Of a stretch of DNA of 64,000 nucleotides, positions 32,356 to 43,596 are shown one piece after another. The stretch comes from Thysanoteuthis rhombus (Eukaryota; Mollusca; Cephalopoda; Oegopsida; Thysanoteuthidae): assembly GCA_963457665.1 (NCBI GenBank), contig OY735209.1, forward strand, positions 8,770,814-8,834,813. Reading direction: 5' to 3'. Under the pieces are notes generated by a model. The model had not been told where the DNA came from. It ran no database searches and saw nothing but the letters and a program-made list of their open reading frames with translations. Both the position numbers and the translations under genes were made by a program. Positions within the stretch are counted from its first letter, which is position 1. The number at the start of each line of letters is the position of its first letter.

Positions 32356-32935
32356 CGTTGTAAAGGAAGTTTTTTTGCTGCTGACTGAAGTTTACAGAAA
32401 AGCCATATGCTCCAGAAGCCTAATACTTACGAGCTATTTACAATCAAATGATATAAAGCCATGTGTTAACAAGACACATCTGTGTGGACTGATAACTATA
32501 ATTACATAAGGGGAGATAAATGTTGATGGATCTGCTCCAAAATCTAATCACTTCTTCCGTTAGTTTTTATCCATGACTTTTTTTTTTAGTGGGGAGGGGT
32601 CAAGTCATAAATTCACAATTCAAGGAAACATACAAGTAGTATTTTCATCATAGATCTTACCACAACCTCTATTTGATTTATGACGTAAGAAGCAGCGTAC
32701 ACGCATGGCGGTGACTCATAATTTCCCTTAGAATGCGTGTATTCATTCATGTATTTGAAATTTGAATCATCATGAAGAGGGGCATCTTGAGAATTGAGTT
32801 TTAAAAATATATTCTATCTTGAATCGTGTGAATAACCAAAAAATGAAAAAATGACGGTCGTTTAAAATAAGAACAATGACTGATTTACAGTATTGACGGC
32901 AATGGCATTGGATGAGAGACAATTAGGAAAGACTA
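32356..32935. other. Noncoding spacer
   Basis: No gene recognised. The CTCATAATTTCCCTTAGAA near 32717 echoes 13470. Confidence 0.4.
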
Positions 32936-35065
32936 AGAAAACCTCTCACACTTCTCTCGCTCTCTATCCATCTCTCTCACTCTCTATCCACCTCTCTCAC
33001 TTCTCTCACTCTCTATCCATCTCTCTCATTTCTCTCGCTCTCTATCCACCTCTCTCACTTCTATCACTCTCTATCCACCTCTCTAACTTCTCATGCTCTC
33101 TATCCACCTCTCTCACTTCTCTCGCTCTCTATCCACCTCTCTCACTTCTCTCACTCTCTATCCATCTCTCTCACTTCTCTCACTCTCTATCTACCTCTCT
33201 CACTTCTCTCACCCTCTCTCACTTCTCTCACCCTCTCTCACTTGTCTTACTCTCTATCTACCTCTCTCACTCTCTATCTACCTCTCACTTCTCTCGCTCT
33301 CTATTCACCTCTCTCACTACTCTCACTTTCTATGTACTTCTCACTTCTCTCACTCTCTATCTACCTCTCTCACTCTCTATCTACCTCTCTCACTCTCTAT
33401 CTACCTCTCTCACTCTCAATCCACCTCTCTCACTTCTCTCACTCTATCCACCTCTCTCACTTCTCTCACTCTCTATCCACCTCTCTCACTCTCTATCCAC
33501 CTCTCTCACTCTCTATCCACCTCTCTCACTTCTCTCACTCTCTATCTACCTCTCTTACTTCTCTCACCCTCTCTCACTTCTCTCGCTCTCTATCTACCTC
33601 TCTCACTTCTCTCGCTCTCTATCTACCTCTCTCACTTCTCTCGCTCTCTATCCACCTCTCTCACTTCTCTCGCTCTCTATCTACCTCTCTCACTTCTCTC
33701 GCTCTCTATCTACCTCTCTCACTTCTCTCACTCTCTATCTACCTCTCTCACTCTCTATCCACCTCTCTCACTTCTCTCGCTCTCTATCCACCTCTCTCAT
33801 TTCTCTCGCTCTCTATCCACCTCTCTCACTTCTCTCGCTCTCTATCCACCTCTCTCACTTCTCTAACTTTCTATGTACCTCTTTCACTTCTCTCACTCTC
33901 TATCTACCTCTCTCACTTCTCTCACTCTCTATCTACCTCTCTCACTTCTCTCACTCTCTATCTACCTCTCTCACTCTCTATCCACCTCTCTCACTTCTCT
34001 CGCTCTCTATCCACGTCTCTCACTTCTCTCACTCTCTATCTACCTCTCTCACTTCTATCACCCTCTCTCACTTCTCTTGCTCTCTATCTACCTCTCACTT
34101 CTCTTGCTTTCTATCTACCTATCACACTTCTCTCACCCACTCTCACTTCTGTTGCTCTCTATCTACCTCTCTCACTTCTGTTGCTCTCTATCTACCTCTC
34201 TCACTTCTGTCGCTCTCTATCTACCTCTCTCACTTCTGTCGCTGTCTATCTACCTCTCTCACTTCTGTCGCTGTCTATCTACCTCTCTCACTCCTTTTAC
34301 TCTGTATCTACCTCTCTCACTCTCTATCTACCTCTCACTTTTCTTGCTCTCTATCTACCTCTCTTACTTCTCTCACCCTCTCTCTTCTCTCACTTTCTAT
34401 CTACCTCTCTCACTTCTCTCACTTTCTATGTACCTCTCTCACTTCTCTCACTTTCTATCCACCTCTCTCACTTCTCTCACTCTTTATCTACCTCTCTCAC
34501 TCTCTATCCACCTCTCTCACTTCTCTCACTCTCTATCCACCTCTCTCACTTCTCTCGCTCTCTATCCACCTCTCACTTCTGTTGCTCTCTATTTACCTCT
34601 CTCACTTCTGTTGCTCTCTATCTACCTCTCTCACTTTTGTCGCTCTCTATCTACCTCTCTCACTTCTCTCGCTCTCTATCTACCTCTCTCACTTCTCTCG
34701 CTCTCTATCTACCTCTCTCCTTTCTCTCACTCCTTATCTACCTCTCCCACTGATCTCACCCTCTCTCACCCTCCCTCACTTCTCTCGCTCTCTATCTACC
34801 TCTCTCACTCTTCTCGCTCTCTATTCACCTCTCTCACTTTCTATGTACCTCTCTCACTTCTCTCACTTTCTATGTACCTCTCTCACTTCTCTCGCTCTCT
34901 ATCTACCTCTTTCACTTCTCTCGCTCTCTATCTACCCCTCTTACATCCTTATTACCTCTCACTTTTCTTGCTCTCTATCTACCTCTCTCACTTCTCTCAC
35001 CCTCTCTCACTTCTCTTGCTCTCTATATACCTCTCTCACTCTCTATCCACCTCTCTCATTCTCTT
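32936..35065 (+). repeat. 2.1-kb pyrimidine-rich minisatellite (29-bp and 20-bp units)
   Basis: Long units and 9-bp-shorter units share the core CTCTATCCACCTCTCTCAC (or CTATCTACC) and differ by a TTCTCTCGC insert. Rare variants (TCTGTTGCT, TTCTATGTACC) occur in clusters, showing local amplification. The strand is about 80 percent pyrimidine. No unit contains a stop codon in any of its three phases, and both unit lengths leave remainder 2 on division by 3, so very long frames (up to 750 codons) cycle through every phase. That pattern, plus the lack of any non-repeat domain, shows they are not genes. Confidence 0.97.
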
Positions 35066-35464
35066 CCATGAAAATAGGAGAGAATAGGCAAATAAAAAAG
35101 AATTTTTCAGAAAACAATCTAAACATCGATATCAAAACACATTGATAACATTCTACGCATCATTTCTACTTAGGCCCCTCAGCCTGAGTGTCAACCTCTT
35201 ACTTTACACTTTGCCAAATAAAATCAGGTGAGAGGGCCTCTACAAACAATATAAGGAGGGAATCCTCCCAATATCGGGGAAAAAGAGAAAAAAGTTGAAT
35301 TTATCAGCCCAGACTTCTAAGCTAGAACTTCAGTGTCCCTGGTTTAGTTTAGCACCTTTTGCGCTAAATCCAGCCCGTTTTTCTTGTTTTTGTTTTGGCA
35401 GTGCATGAAATTGCTAGATTAGCGCGGGTGCGCTTAATCAATTGGGCTATTTTGGGGAAGGTGC
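35066..35464. other. Spacer, nothing recognised
   Basis: About 400 bp between the pyrimidine minisatellite and the LINE copy. No gene or repeat recognised. Confidence 0.4.
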
Positions 35465-35765
35465 TTCACCACCATCACCACCATCACCACCACCCCCATC
35501 ATCATCATCATCATCAGTCTTTTAACGTCCGTTGTTGGACAGAGACCTTACCCAGGATTTGCCACAATTCTTTATCATAGGCGTCACGGAGCCAGTATTT
35601 CTTAAATCTGTCCAGTTCATCTCTCCATCTTGTGTTCTGTCGGCCTCGGTTTCTTATGTGATCCTCGAGGATCCATGTTGTGAGACGTGATGTCCATCGG
35701 TTGTCTTTCATTCTTGCAACATGGCCTGCCCATTGCCATTTGAGTTGTTTAATAATTTCTACACG
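35465..35765 (-). mobile_element. LINE reverse-transcriptase 3' end, copy 3 (best preserved)
   Basis: The minus-strand frame is open for its last 80 codons. It reads EIIKQLKWQWAGHVARMKDN, RWTSRLTTWILEDHIRNRG and RQNTRWRDELDRFKKYW, and ends in KVSVQQRTLKD. This is the C-terminal tail of the same RTE-like LINE as copies 1 and 2. The 3' end runs into (ATG)n then (GTG)n (35465-35515), a trinucleotide 3' tail typical of RTE-type LINEs that lack poly(A). The 5' side is truncated at about 35760. Confidence 0.88.
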
Positions 35766-35935
35766 ACCATTTAAAGCATACTTTTGGCCATTTTGACAGT
35801 TTTGGGTTGTTATTTCTTTCTTAACAGCACTTTTTGGCAGCCAAACTAGCGTAGGATTATTTTTTAAGTTGGCAGGCAACACTGCCATGTATAACGTATA
35901 CTCAAGGCCCTTGTGTAGAGGAGAGCCTTGTACAT

Positions 35936-36030
35936 CATCATCATCATCATCAGTTATCGTCCGTTGTTTGATATAGACACCTTCCCCAAGATTCGCCAGA
36001 CAGTCTCCATTGTTTGTACCAAATGTGTGA
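35936..36030 (-). mobile_element. LINE 3' end scrap, copy 4
   Basis: (CAT)n at 35937-35955 followed by CAGTTATCGTCCGTTGTTTG and a CCTTCCCCAAGATTCGCCAG stretch. This is the 3' terminal 70-90 bp of the same LINE, in the same orientation as copy 3 about 170 bp away. Confidence 0.75.
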
Positions 36031-37909
36031 ATATCCTAAAATTATAAGAATCAATTATTTGCAAATCTTATCGTTTATTTTTTCATTTTCTCTATATTTG
36101 TACCTGAAAAAAAACTTCCATGTTCTTCCTTTACAAAACTGTCAACAACTTCCTGTAAACAGAACTTGTAAATTGAATTAAACCACATTTTTGTCCTCAG
36201 TCTTCTTTTTCCCATGGGCGCCACGAGAATTAAACCCAATCATAATAGTTTATGAATCAGCCACTGATTACATTATCTTTGAACAAAGGGTGTTTTTTTG
36301 TTAGTTTATTTGTTGATTTCATTTTTAGAAAGTGGAAAGGTGTTGGGAGGGAGGTGTGTGGTTGCTATTTTTAGATACTTTGTACTTATCAATCAGATTA
36401 TCAAACCAAATTTACTGGGGTGCCAAATCAATTATTTTTGGTTAGATCTAGAAGATTTTTCAGATATTGGAAAATCCGACCATTTTAAGAAAAATGATAA
36501 GCCTGTTTAATCTTATTTTATAGCCTACTCAAAACATATATTGCTATAAAGTTAGCTGAAAATGGTGAGAATCTAGCCGATTTCATCCATCCTTTTTTTT
36601 ATGGTCTGTCTAAGCAAATTAGATAACACAGAAAGAAAATTCATCATGGTTTTAATAATTTTTCTTTCTTGAACCAAATTTTCAACCAAAACTTTTGCTA
36701 TAAGAAAATTTTTGGACTCGGATACTTATAGTTTTTTTCTTACAAGTCCACAACAAATATGGTTAGTTTGATGGAAGCGAATATACAATTTCAATGAATA
36801 ATTTGTTCTGGTATCATAGTAGAACATTATTTCATAAAGTGGAAAAGATTTTCGAAGCACAATTGGAATTGGTAGCACTGAATTACTGGAAGATGTTAGG
36901 CTTGTTGCTTAACCTCAAATCTTGAATAATAGCAGCCATGTTTAGGATTTTTCTCTTTCCCAGATCCTTCACCCACTCTATTTTATCCCCTCTTTTTGCA
37001 TAATAATTTCAAATTTTGGAATAATTCAATGCAAAAAATATCAATCAGCTAAACTATATTGAAGCAAGTTCAAACTTGATACATTCGTTCCTTAAGTCCA
37101 ACTGGTAAAAATTCTAAAAGTCCTTGCATATCCAGCTACCATTCTGGAAAATGGCGGATAGATTTTAATTTCCTGCCATGATTTTTAAATCGTTACAGAT
37201 ACACCAAATATACATGAAGCAAAATTGTTCCTCGTGATAAACTTAACATTTTGATGCATAATTTTTTATAAGCGGCCAGAAAATTAAAAATGGAACCAAA
37301 TAAAAAAAAAATGGATTCCGGAAAATGGCGGCGGATATTTGGTATAAGTCGAGATTGTAGTTCAGAGTTCATAGAGTAAATGTGGCATTGTGATGAATGT
37401 AAGGTTTTGATGAATGGGTCGTGGATGTATCTAGTTGAGAGTAAAAATGAACTTCAAATGACCAACATCCTTCCCTATTCTCTTGTGGCCTTGTGCCAAA
37501 CGATTTAAAAAAATCATAGATATAATATGCAGTGTCTGTTACACTTTTAGTGTCAATAGCAGTCCTCATTCCCTCTCCTTTACCCTTGCTAAACTAACTT
37601 TTTCTCTTCTCTCTCCCCTAATACTGCTTCTTAAAAACACCATTAATTTCTCCCTTTTTTATTAAACTCCCCTACTTTTTTTCCACCCCATTTCTTTTCC
37701 AATTGTGTTTATCAAACTTATAGTATCATTAGCAGCCATTAACCCCTCTACCTTCTTACCAGAGCACAGTTTGTTAGAGAGTGACTTTATCATCTAAAAA
37801 AACAGTTTTATGATTGTGATAAAGAGTCCAGGAGCTTAAGTTTCAACCATTTTGTTCTTTTTGAAAATAATGTTGAATGTGTTTTTGTTTTTTTTTGTTT
37901 TTTAAATCC
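36031..37909. other. Noncoding spacer (inferred intron)
   Basis: TTGCTATAAAGTTAGCTGAAAATGG near 36542 echoes Rep-F. GGAAAATGGCGG occurs at about 37144 and 37319, within an otherwise repeat-like stretch; the core AAAATGGCGG is YY1-like, but functional use is not shown. A pyrimidine-rich stretch at 37560-37770 contains two diverged copies of a TAGT(G/A)TCA(A/T)TAGCAG block. No gene recognised. Confidence 0.45.
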
Positions 37910-38240
37910 TTCAATTTTGCTTTTGAGGGTTTTTTTACTGGTTGGCTGGCATGCTGTCAATGTATGAATCCCACTTACAGGTTGCATTAATGGAGCTAAA
38001 TGGCTGAAATATGAAAGATTTACTCTGAAAGAAACGGGGGATGTTTGAAATCCTTCCTTTAATAGGATTTCAATTTGCAATTTAAGTTTATGCTGTTTAT
38101 GTCCAGCAACATTCACTCTAATTTTTTTTTTTTGTTGAAAATTCAGACTTTTTAGTGATCACTACTCAACAAAAGGTGAGAGAAGCTTTTTCTAATCTTT
38201 TAAATTGATCATCTCCAATATGGCACTCTACCAAAAGATG
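37910..38240 (-). repeat. Dispersed repeat Rep-A, copy in inverse orientation
   Basis: On the minus strand, CATCTTTTGGTAGAGTGCCA, GAGATGATCAATTTAAAAGA, CACCTTTTGTTGAGTAGTGA and TCACTAAAAAGTCTGAAT are followed by TAGCTCCATTAATGCAACCT, GATTCATACATTGACAGCAT and GCCAGCCAACCAG. The copy ends about 130 bp before the VWA5A-like splice acceptor. Confidence 0.7.
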
Positions 38241-38368
38241 TCGGTCGTATGTGACCATATTTCTATGAAGGGGCTGTCGCAAACAATACAAACCTGTTGA
38301 ATATTCATTTCCCTTCATTTTCTTTGAAGATTTTTCAAAATTTCATTGAATATCTATTTTTTTTTCCT

Positions 38369-38384
38369 TCTTGTCTTTTTATAG
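38369..38384 (+). other. 3' splice acceptor before the coding exon
   Basis: A long pyrimidine tract (38357-38380) ends in TTGTCTTTTTATAG at 38384. The exon then starts CTTGAGAGG, and the ATG follows 20 nt later. It is the expected acceptor for a single intron splitting the 5' UTR. Confidence 0.6.
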
Positions 38385-38404
38385 CTTGAGAGGAAAATCC
38401 GAAA

Positions 38405-40636
38405 ATGCCATCGATAATTCTTTGTGGAATCGTCTGCGAAAAATCAGAATTTCTTTTAACATACTCGACATACTCAGCGACTCTAAACGGCTTTGTAGCC
38501 CAAGTGAAAATCGAGGTCCAATTTTTGAACCAGGGCGAAGAAACCAACGAAGCTCGTTTCGTGTTTCCAGTAGAGGAAGACAGTGCTGTTTACAGCTTCG
38601 AAGCGACCATCGGCGATAAACACTTAGTTGCAAAATGCAAAGACAGAGAGGTAGCACAGAAAGAATACGAGAAAGCCCGCGAAGCTGGTAAGATGGCGAT
38701 CCTTATGTCGGAAACGAGTACCTCGGGTGACATCTTCGAATACCGACTGGGTAACATACCCGCAAAGGAAAAAGTGACCATCAATGTTTCGATGTTTTCC
38801 GAGCTCACCTGCGAAGTGGACGGAGCAGTGAGATTCTATCTTCCATTTGTTCTTAATCAGAGATACGGAAAGACTCCAAAAGATGAGGAGTACAAAAACG
38901 AACCGAAACCAAAAGAATTCAGTTTCAATGCGACTGTCAATTGGCCTGCAGGCATTGAACGAATAAGACCAGAAGACTCCAGCCAGAAAATCAAGGTTGA
39001 GTTTAAGGACAATAAACGCCAAGCATTGATCAGTCTAGCAGAAAAGCTCGATTTTGAAAAAGATATGCTTTTCTACATTTACTACACTGATGTGAGCAAA
39101 CCACATGTTATTGTTGAAAAGGCTGCGGCCAATGGGAAGGAGATGTTTGGGCACGATGTTATGATGGTTAACTTATTCCCACAGCTACCGGACTTCAAAC
39201 AACAAGTTAGTCAAGAGTATGTTTTCATTGTTGACCGTTCAGGCAGTATGCAAGGTGAAAGAATAGAATCAGCCAAACAAACTTTGTTATTCTTTTTGAA
39301 AAGTTTGCCTGTTGAGTGTGCTTTCAACATTATAAGTTTCAGCAATAGTTATGAACTCTTATTTCCCGACGGAAGCAAAGAATACTCCGAGCAAACAATG
39401 GCAGAAGCTCTGAAATTTCAAAGTGAATTATATGCGTCTGGAGGCACGGAATTACTCCGGGCCATTCGTTCTCTATCGTCGTTGAAACCATACAAGGGCT
39501 TCTTCCGACAGGTGTTTCTGATGACAGACGGTGAAGTTTACAACACAGCAGAAGTGGTTGATTCTGTTAAGTCACAGACAAAAGAAACACGTTTCTTTAC
39601 TGTTGGAATCGGGTCCGGGGCTTCTACAGAATTGGTCAAGGGAATTGCCCGTGCTGGCCAGGGGAAAGCAGAGTTTGTAATGGAGAATGACAATTTGAAC
39701 AAAAAAGTGATGTCCCTACTTAAGCTCTCCATGCAACCGGTTGTCAGTAATGTTTGTGTGGATGCCAAGGACGTGACTGGTGGCAAAGATAGATTCTCTT
39801 TCACCGTCATACCGAAACACGTCCCCAGCATTTTCTCCGAAGAACGATTCATTCTTTATCTTATCCTCGAGAAAGTTGACAAAGACTTGAAATCTGTCAC
39901 GTTGAATTTGTCCGGTAAAGTTGGAGAGGCAAGGTTCTCGCAAGATTTTCCGGTTGATTTCAACAGCAAAGAGATAAGCGACATGTACGTACACCGACTG
40001 TGTTGCCGAAAAATGGTACAGCAATTGGAGGAAGATGATCTTGGTGATAACGAAGGGAAATTCAAAGACGAAATTATTCGTTTGGCAATTGCAGCTAATC
40101 TAGTTTCCAAATATACGTCTTTTGAGGCTGAATGCGATATCCCCCAGGTCCATTGTCAGGCCCGAATGATGTACGCTTCTATGATGCCAGCGCCTCAAAT
40201 GATGAGATGCAAAAGAATGGCGTTTCTTTCCTCTCCCGATCCCCCAGAAATGAGTTATTGTGCTGATTCAGCCCAACCGTCTACTTTCCTTCTGGACCAG
40301 CCCGTCTCTCCCGATCCCTCAATACCAACGGACTCTTTAACGTATTTGATTACATTACAGACTTTTGTCGGCAGCTGGAAACTGAATGAGAACCTGGCCA
40401 AGTTCTTCAAGGTGTCGGTAGCAAAGCTCCAGACGCAAAAGCCAGCCATAAGTGACGAAATCTGGGCAACTGCTCTGGCTGTCGTGCTGATGCGGCAAAA
40501 GTTCTCCCAGCAGAATAACGAATGGGAATTGCTTGAAAACAAGGCGGTTCGTTGGCTCAAATCTCAGTCATTGGGTCAAATCAGTCTCGATGATATATTC
40601 ACAGCTGCAGGCAAATTAGTACCAAAAGACATTTAA
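38405..40636 (+). CDS. VWA5A-like: von Willebrand factor A domain-containing protein 5A-like
   Basis: One uninterrupted 743-codon exon. Residues 1-130 form a VIT (vault protein inter-alpha-trypsin) domain (ARFVFPVEEDSAVYSFEATI at 50-69). Residues about 270-440 form a VWA domain with a complete metal-binding MIDAS: D277-R-S279-G-S281, T348 in SGGTEL, and D375 in MTDGE. The stretch 585-645 is Met/Pro-rich and low in complexity. The C-terminal 100 residues (LQTFVGSWKLNENLAKFF, later EIWATALAVVLMRQKF and RWLKSQS) match the helical tail of VWA5A proteins. Length is near the human protein (about 786). There is no signal peptide or membrane helix, so the product should be intracellular. The family's molecular role is poorly known; adhesion and signalling scaffolds are suggested. 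The start has A at -3 and follows the acceptor by 20 nt. It is intronless within the CDS and richer in GC than its surroundings. Confidence 0.93.
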   Translation: MPSIILCGIVCEKSEFLLTYSTYSATLNGFVAQVKIEVQFLNQGEETNEARFVFPVEEDSAVYSFEATIGDKHLVAKCKDREVAQKEYEKAREAGKMAILMSETSTSGDIFEYRLGNIPAKEKVTINVSMFSELTCEVDGAVRFYLPFVLNQRYGKTPKDEEYKNEPKPKEFSFNATVNWPAGIERIRPEDSSQKIKVEFKDNKRQALISLAEKLDFEKDMLFYIYYTDVSKPHVIVEKAAANGKEMFGHDVMMVNLFPQLPDFKQQVSQEYVFIVDRSGSMQGERIESAKQTLLFFLKSLPVECAFNIISFSNSYELLFPDGSKEYSEQTMAEALKFQSELYASGGTELLRAIRSLSSLKPYKGFFRQVFLMTDGEVYNTAEVVDSVKSQTKETRFFTVGIGSGASTELVKGIARAGQGKAEFVMENDNLNKKVMSLLKLSMQPVVSNVCVDAKDVTGGKDRFSFTVIPKHVPSIFSEERFILYLILEKVDKDLKSVTLNLSGKVGEARFSQDFPVDFNSKEISDMYVHRLCCRKMVQQLEEDDLGDNEGKFKDEIIRLAIAANLVSKYTSFEAECDIPQVHCQARMMYASMMPAPQMMRCKRMAFLSSPDPPEMSYCADSAQPSTFLLDQPVSPDPSIPTDSLTYLITLQTFVGSWKLNENLAKFFKVSVAKLQTQKPAISDEIWATALAVVLMRQKFSQQNNEWELLENKAVRWLKSQSLGQISLDDIFTAAGKLVPKDI

Positions 40637-41289
40637 GCGCCCGTGCGCATGATTCAAATGTGTTTCAGCAATAATTTACATTGTAAAAACAGACTTAGCT
40701 ATAAAAACTTGTTTGAAAATTAAGTCGAGAAAAATGATTAGAAAAAGCTAAATAATTTTATGGAAGAGTTGCTTAGGACACTTGAAGAAACCAAAACGTT
40801 TTTTGAGCCAAGCGCCCTTTATAGTTTATTACAATGTAAAAGTTCATTAGCTTGAAAATAGATTAATTACAATAATTGTTTTTGAATAATTAGGGTGATA
40901 GGTTTGAGGTAATTTCATAAAAAAAAGGTTATACAATTTGAATTTGAAATAATAATAATAATAACAGAAAGTAATGAAAAATGATAAAAATGAAAATGGA
41001 AATAATCAAATCGTATAAAAGCTGTTACTATTTGCATCATGGAACAGTGTTAGTACTGAGTGAAAGAACTCTAGATGATACTTTGCGGTCACGTATCCAA
41101 CAGATAGACTTTTGACTTTGAATCAAGGTCAATAGTGTCTGTCTCAAAATTTGTTAGACTAGAAAATTACTATTTGTTCTGTGAATCATCAAATACTGAG
41201 TATCCCAAAAGTAACGCTCAATTTATCTCAACAGTAATGCTGTTTCTCTGGGAAGTAATCATAAGAAACCATCAACTAAAAATGTCAAC
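40637..41289 (+). other. Probable 3' UTR of the VWA5A-like gene
   Basis: AT-rich sequence after the TAA stop with (ATA)n near 40949-40965. There is no AATAAA in the first 1.6 kb, so the UTR may extend to 42.36 kb and would then include the Rep-A copy. Confidence 0.4.
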
Positions 41290-41650
41290 AAAGGTTTCTC
41301 TCAGTTTTTAAGCTAGTTTGGCAGGCTATGTATGTATCATATACAGACAGCACCACTCCTAGAAAAAAAAAACAACTTTTTTTTACCCCTCCCCCTTTAT
41401 CAATCAGGTTTTTGGAGGGGTGATCAATTTGCAATGTAGATTTATGCTAAATTGATCCTTTCGTTCGTGTCTGCCTGTTTTCTTTATGAACCATTTTTTT
41501 TTTATTTCAGTGATCATTGCCTGTGTTCATTGATCACCCCTTTTCTCCAATTTTTTAACTGATCATCCCCAACAAGGCATGTCTCAAAAAGACTTTGGCT
41601 GCATGGTGGTTTCTTTTGAGCGACTAACGGGTTCTGTACGATCTAATGTT
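41290..41650 (-). repeat. Dispersed repeat Rep-A, copy in inverse orientation
   Basis: On the minus strand it reads GTTAGTCGCTCAAAAGAAAC, then GTTGGGGATGATCAGTT, AAGGGGTGATCAATGAACAC, AATGATCACTGAAAT, GATCAATTTAGCATAAATCT, TTGATCACCCCTCCAAAAAC and GTCTGTATATGATACATACA. It ends GCCAAACTAGCTTAAAAACT. It is nearly full length. Confidence 0.8.
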
Positions 41651-42341
41651 CAGCTCGCTAGTACACAAAAAAATTACTAGTAAAATTGAAGTCTTTTGCT
41701 AATTGAGTGGATAAGAATTTTTTATATTTCTTTTATGGCTTGCTCATCTAATTAATTAGCAAGAGTCGTTAGTTTTACTAATCGTTTGGGGGGGGGGCGC
41801 ACTGGTGAGCTGGATACCACATTGAATAGTTGCTACCATTAGTAATGGTACTACTGTTGAGAGAAAGAGAGTGTTAATCTGAAACATAGAACATCTTTTT
41901 TCTTGTTTTTACCAATAAATCTGAGAAAAAAAAAATCAATTTTATTCTAAGAGTTTAAACCTATGAATGGAAATCCGTTTGTTACAAAAGATTCATACAA
42001 ATCTGATCTTCTAATTCACACTTGCTACGTATATAACAATAAGTAAATAAATTGATTCGACTGATGACGTAAAGGAATATAAATCCGGTCGGAAATCAGG
42101 TGCCGGATATCCGACTGGGTTGATATTCAGGTACGTCACTGCATACAAGTACTGCTGTGAAAAAAAAAAGTAGCAGTGCACCCTATGAAGTCTTCATCAG
42201 AAGATGACCTTAGAGTCAGGCATGAAGCAACATTACGATTCGTCCAGGACGCCTCACAATATCACCAGAATCTGTCGGAGCGCCAGATCCCTGTGCATTG
42301 TTTTTATTATTCGCTTTTAACGCTTTACAAAACCATTCAGA
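41651..42341. other. Noncoding spacer, possible distal 3' UTR
   Basis: A G8 run lies near 41788. An imperfect inverted pair (ACTGCTGTG / GTAGCAGTG) flanks an A9 tract at 42151-42178. No gene recognised. Confidence 0.4.
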
Positions 42342-42358
42342 AATAAAATTGAAATAAA
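42342..42358 (+). terminator. Tandem polyadenylation signals
   Basis: AATAAA at 42342-42347 and again at 42353-42358. They are followed within 30 nt by a GT/T-rich stretch (TTGTTGTATTTGTATGTG), the arrangement of a metazoan poly(A) site. It is the first good candidate downstream of the VWA5A-like stop codon, about 1.7 kb away. Confidence 0.45.
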
Positions 42359-42409
42359 GTATTTTTTATTAATTTCTTGTTGTATTTGTATGTGTTATGT
42401 TTCATCTCA

Positions 42410-42560
42410 AACTCCTTTTGGCCAATGGCTATTTGTTTGTCAAACTATACTACTATTGGTCAGTTGAATCAATCGGAACATATTCCTTGGAAGCAAGGAC
42501 TGTCCAGTCTACAATTAGAACTGTTCATTATGACCCTCGATGCATATATAGCGACGAGCC
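42410..42560 (+). promoter_or_regulatory. Promoter-like block 1 (CCAAT and TATA motifs)
   Basis: GGCCAATGG at 42420, inverted ATTGG at 42453 and CATATATAGC at 42541. The part CAATCGGAACA...CAAGGACTGTCCAGT...ACTGT is similar to 43607-43662. It could be a repeated fragment containing a promoter rather than a working promoter, because no exon is recognised downstream. Confidence 0.3.
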
Positions 42561-43129
42561 GAATCATTATAACCAGCACCATGTGGTAAAAAAACAACGA
42601 CTACCGAAGTAGATGTATTCAGGAAAGAAGGGTTTTTTGGGGTCGTTTAAGAAACAGGATAATTTAGTTTTACAGAATTCACCCTATGGCCACAAAGAAA
42701 AATTTATAATGTCCAGTCTTAGAAATTCTGACCCAGCCACAGCACCCTCCACCTTTTGGACAATAAGATGTGGAACGGAGCTGTGTGCATGTAGGGGGTG
42801 GGCATTTCTGACGCATGTGTGACCCTGGTTGCAGGTTCTGGGCAGTTTTTCTCTTATCCCATACATATGCATGTGTGCTCAATGTTGAATCGACCTGGTA
42901 TCATATTCTGTTCTTATGGGGAAGTGGTTGAATAATTACTCATGAAGCTATGGAGAGTCTTTTGAACTAATTTTGCAAATCTTGTTTCGACAATGTTTTT
43001 GTAATATTCGCTCCTTGTGGTGATTTTTTCCCAAGCGTGTTCGTCCACTGCATTCCCAATCGTGTTTCTTCCAATAATTCACATTCAATAAAAAAAGGGT
43101 CTCTTGTCCGATAATTCAAGAGGAAAGGA
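42561..43129. other. Noncoding spacer
   Basis: No gene recognised. Several small open frames on both strands near 42613-42882 lack any similarity I can name. Confidence 0.4.
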
Positions 43130-43500
43130 ATAAGAACTACAAGTTCAATGATTTATCTATCATCCTAACGTCCATATGATTTCTAGTCTCAAAGGCATTC
43201 TAAATGAAGTAGTTGTGACATTACTAATTGCAGTGGTATAAGCAAGAGGAACAGGAAGGTGGGGATGGTTCGCCTGAAATATAGCCTTTAAGGAAGACGA
43301 ATAGATTTTAGATTGAAGTAAGTGTGCAATTATTTTTATTTTTTTATCAATGATTTGTTCTGGAGTCTTGGCGTATGTCCTTCCTGATGAGCAGGCCTTA
43401 GCTATAAAGTTAGCAGGAAATAGGAGAGTTTTTCAGATTTTAGTTATTTTTGAAGACAGTAGATGCTAATAATAACAAATGATACTTGATAACACTGTGA
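43130..43500 (-). repeat. Dispersed exon-like repeat Rep-F, copy 2
   Basis: On the minus strand the open part reads FQANHPHLPVPLA, then SNVTTTSFRMPLRLEI, before a frame break and stops. It aligns with copy 1 (FHVNHPHLPLPP..., FRIPL) and copy 3. The AT-rich half (CTAACTTTATAGC, AAAAATAACTAAAAT) lies at 43400-43480. The acceptor-like CAG is less clear here (ATATTTCAG). Confidence 0.6.
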
Positions 43501-43596
43501 AAAGAAAAAACAAACAATGAAGCCTATTGATCAGAAGATGTTCTTGTAATGATGTCACAAATTCTCCTCCTTCCTCTTTCTGCTGTTAAAATATCT

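Noticed and set aside
32893-35145. 750-codon open frame (Ser/Leu/His-rich) and overlapping frames of 503, 404 and 257 codons
   Set aside because: They run through the pyrimidine minisatellite, whose unit has no stop in any phase. All three frames are open and read the same cycling peptide. There is no non-repeat domain.
35395-35580. 61-codon frame with a poly-His stretch
   Set aside because: The His run is the trinucleotide tail of the LINE copy read in the wrong frame and strand.
38379-40560. Minus-strand open frames overlapping the VWA5A-like exon
   Set aside because: They are shadows of the real gene. Only the plus-strand frame carries VIT and VWA signatures.
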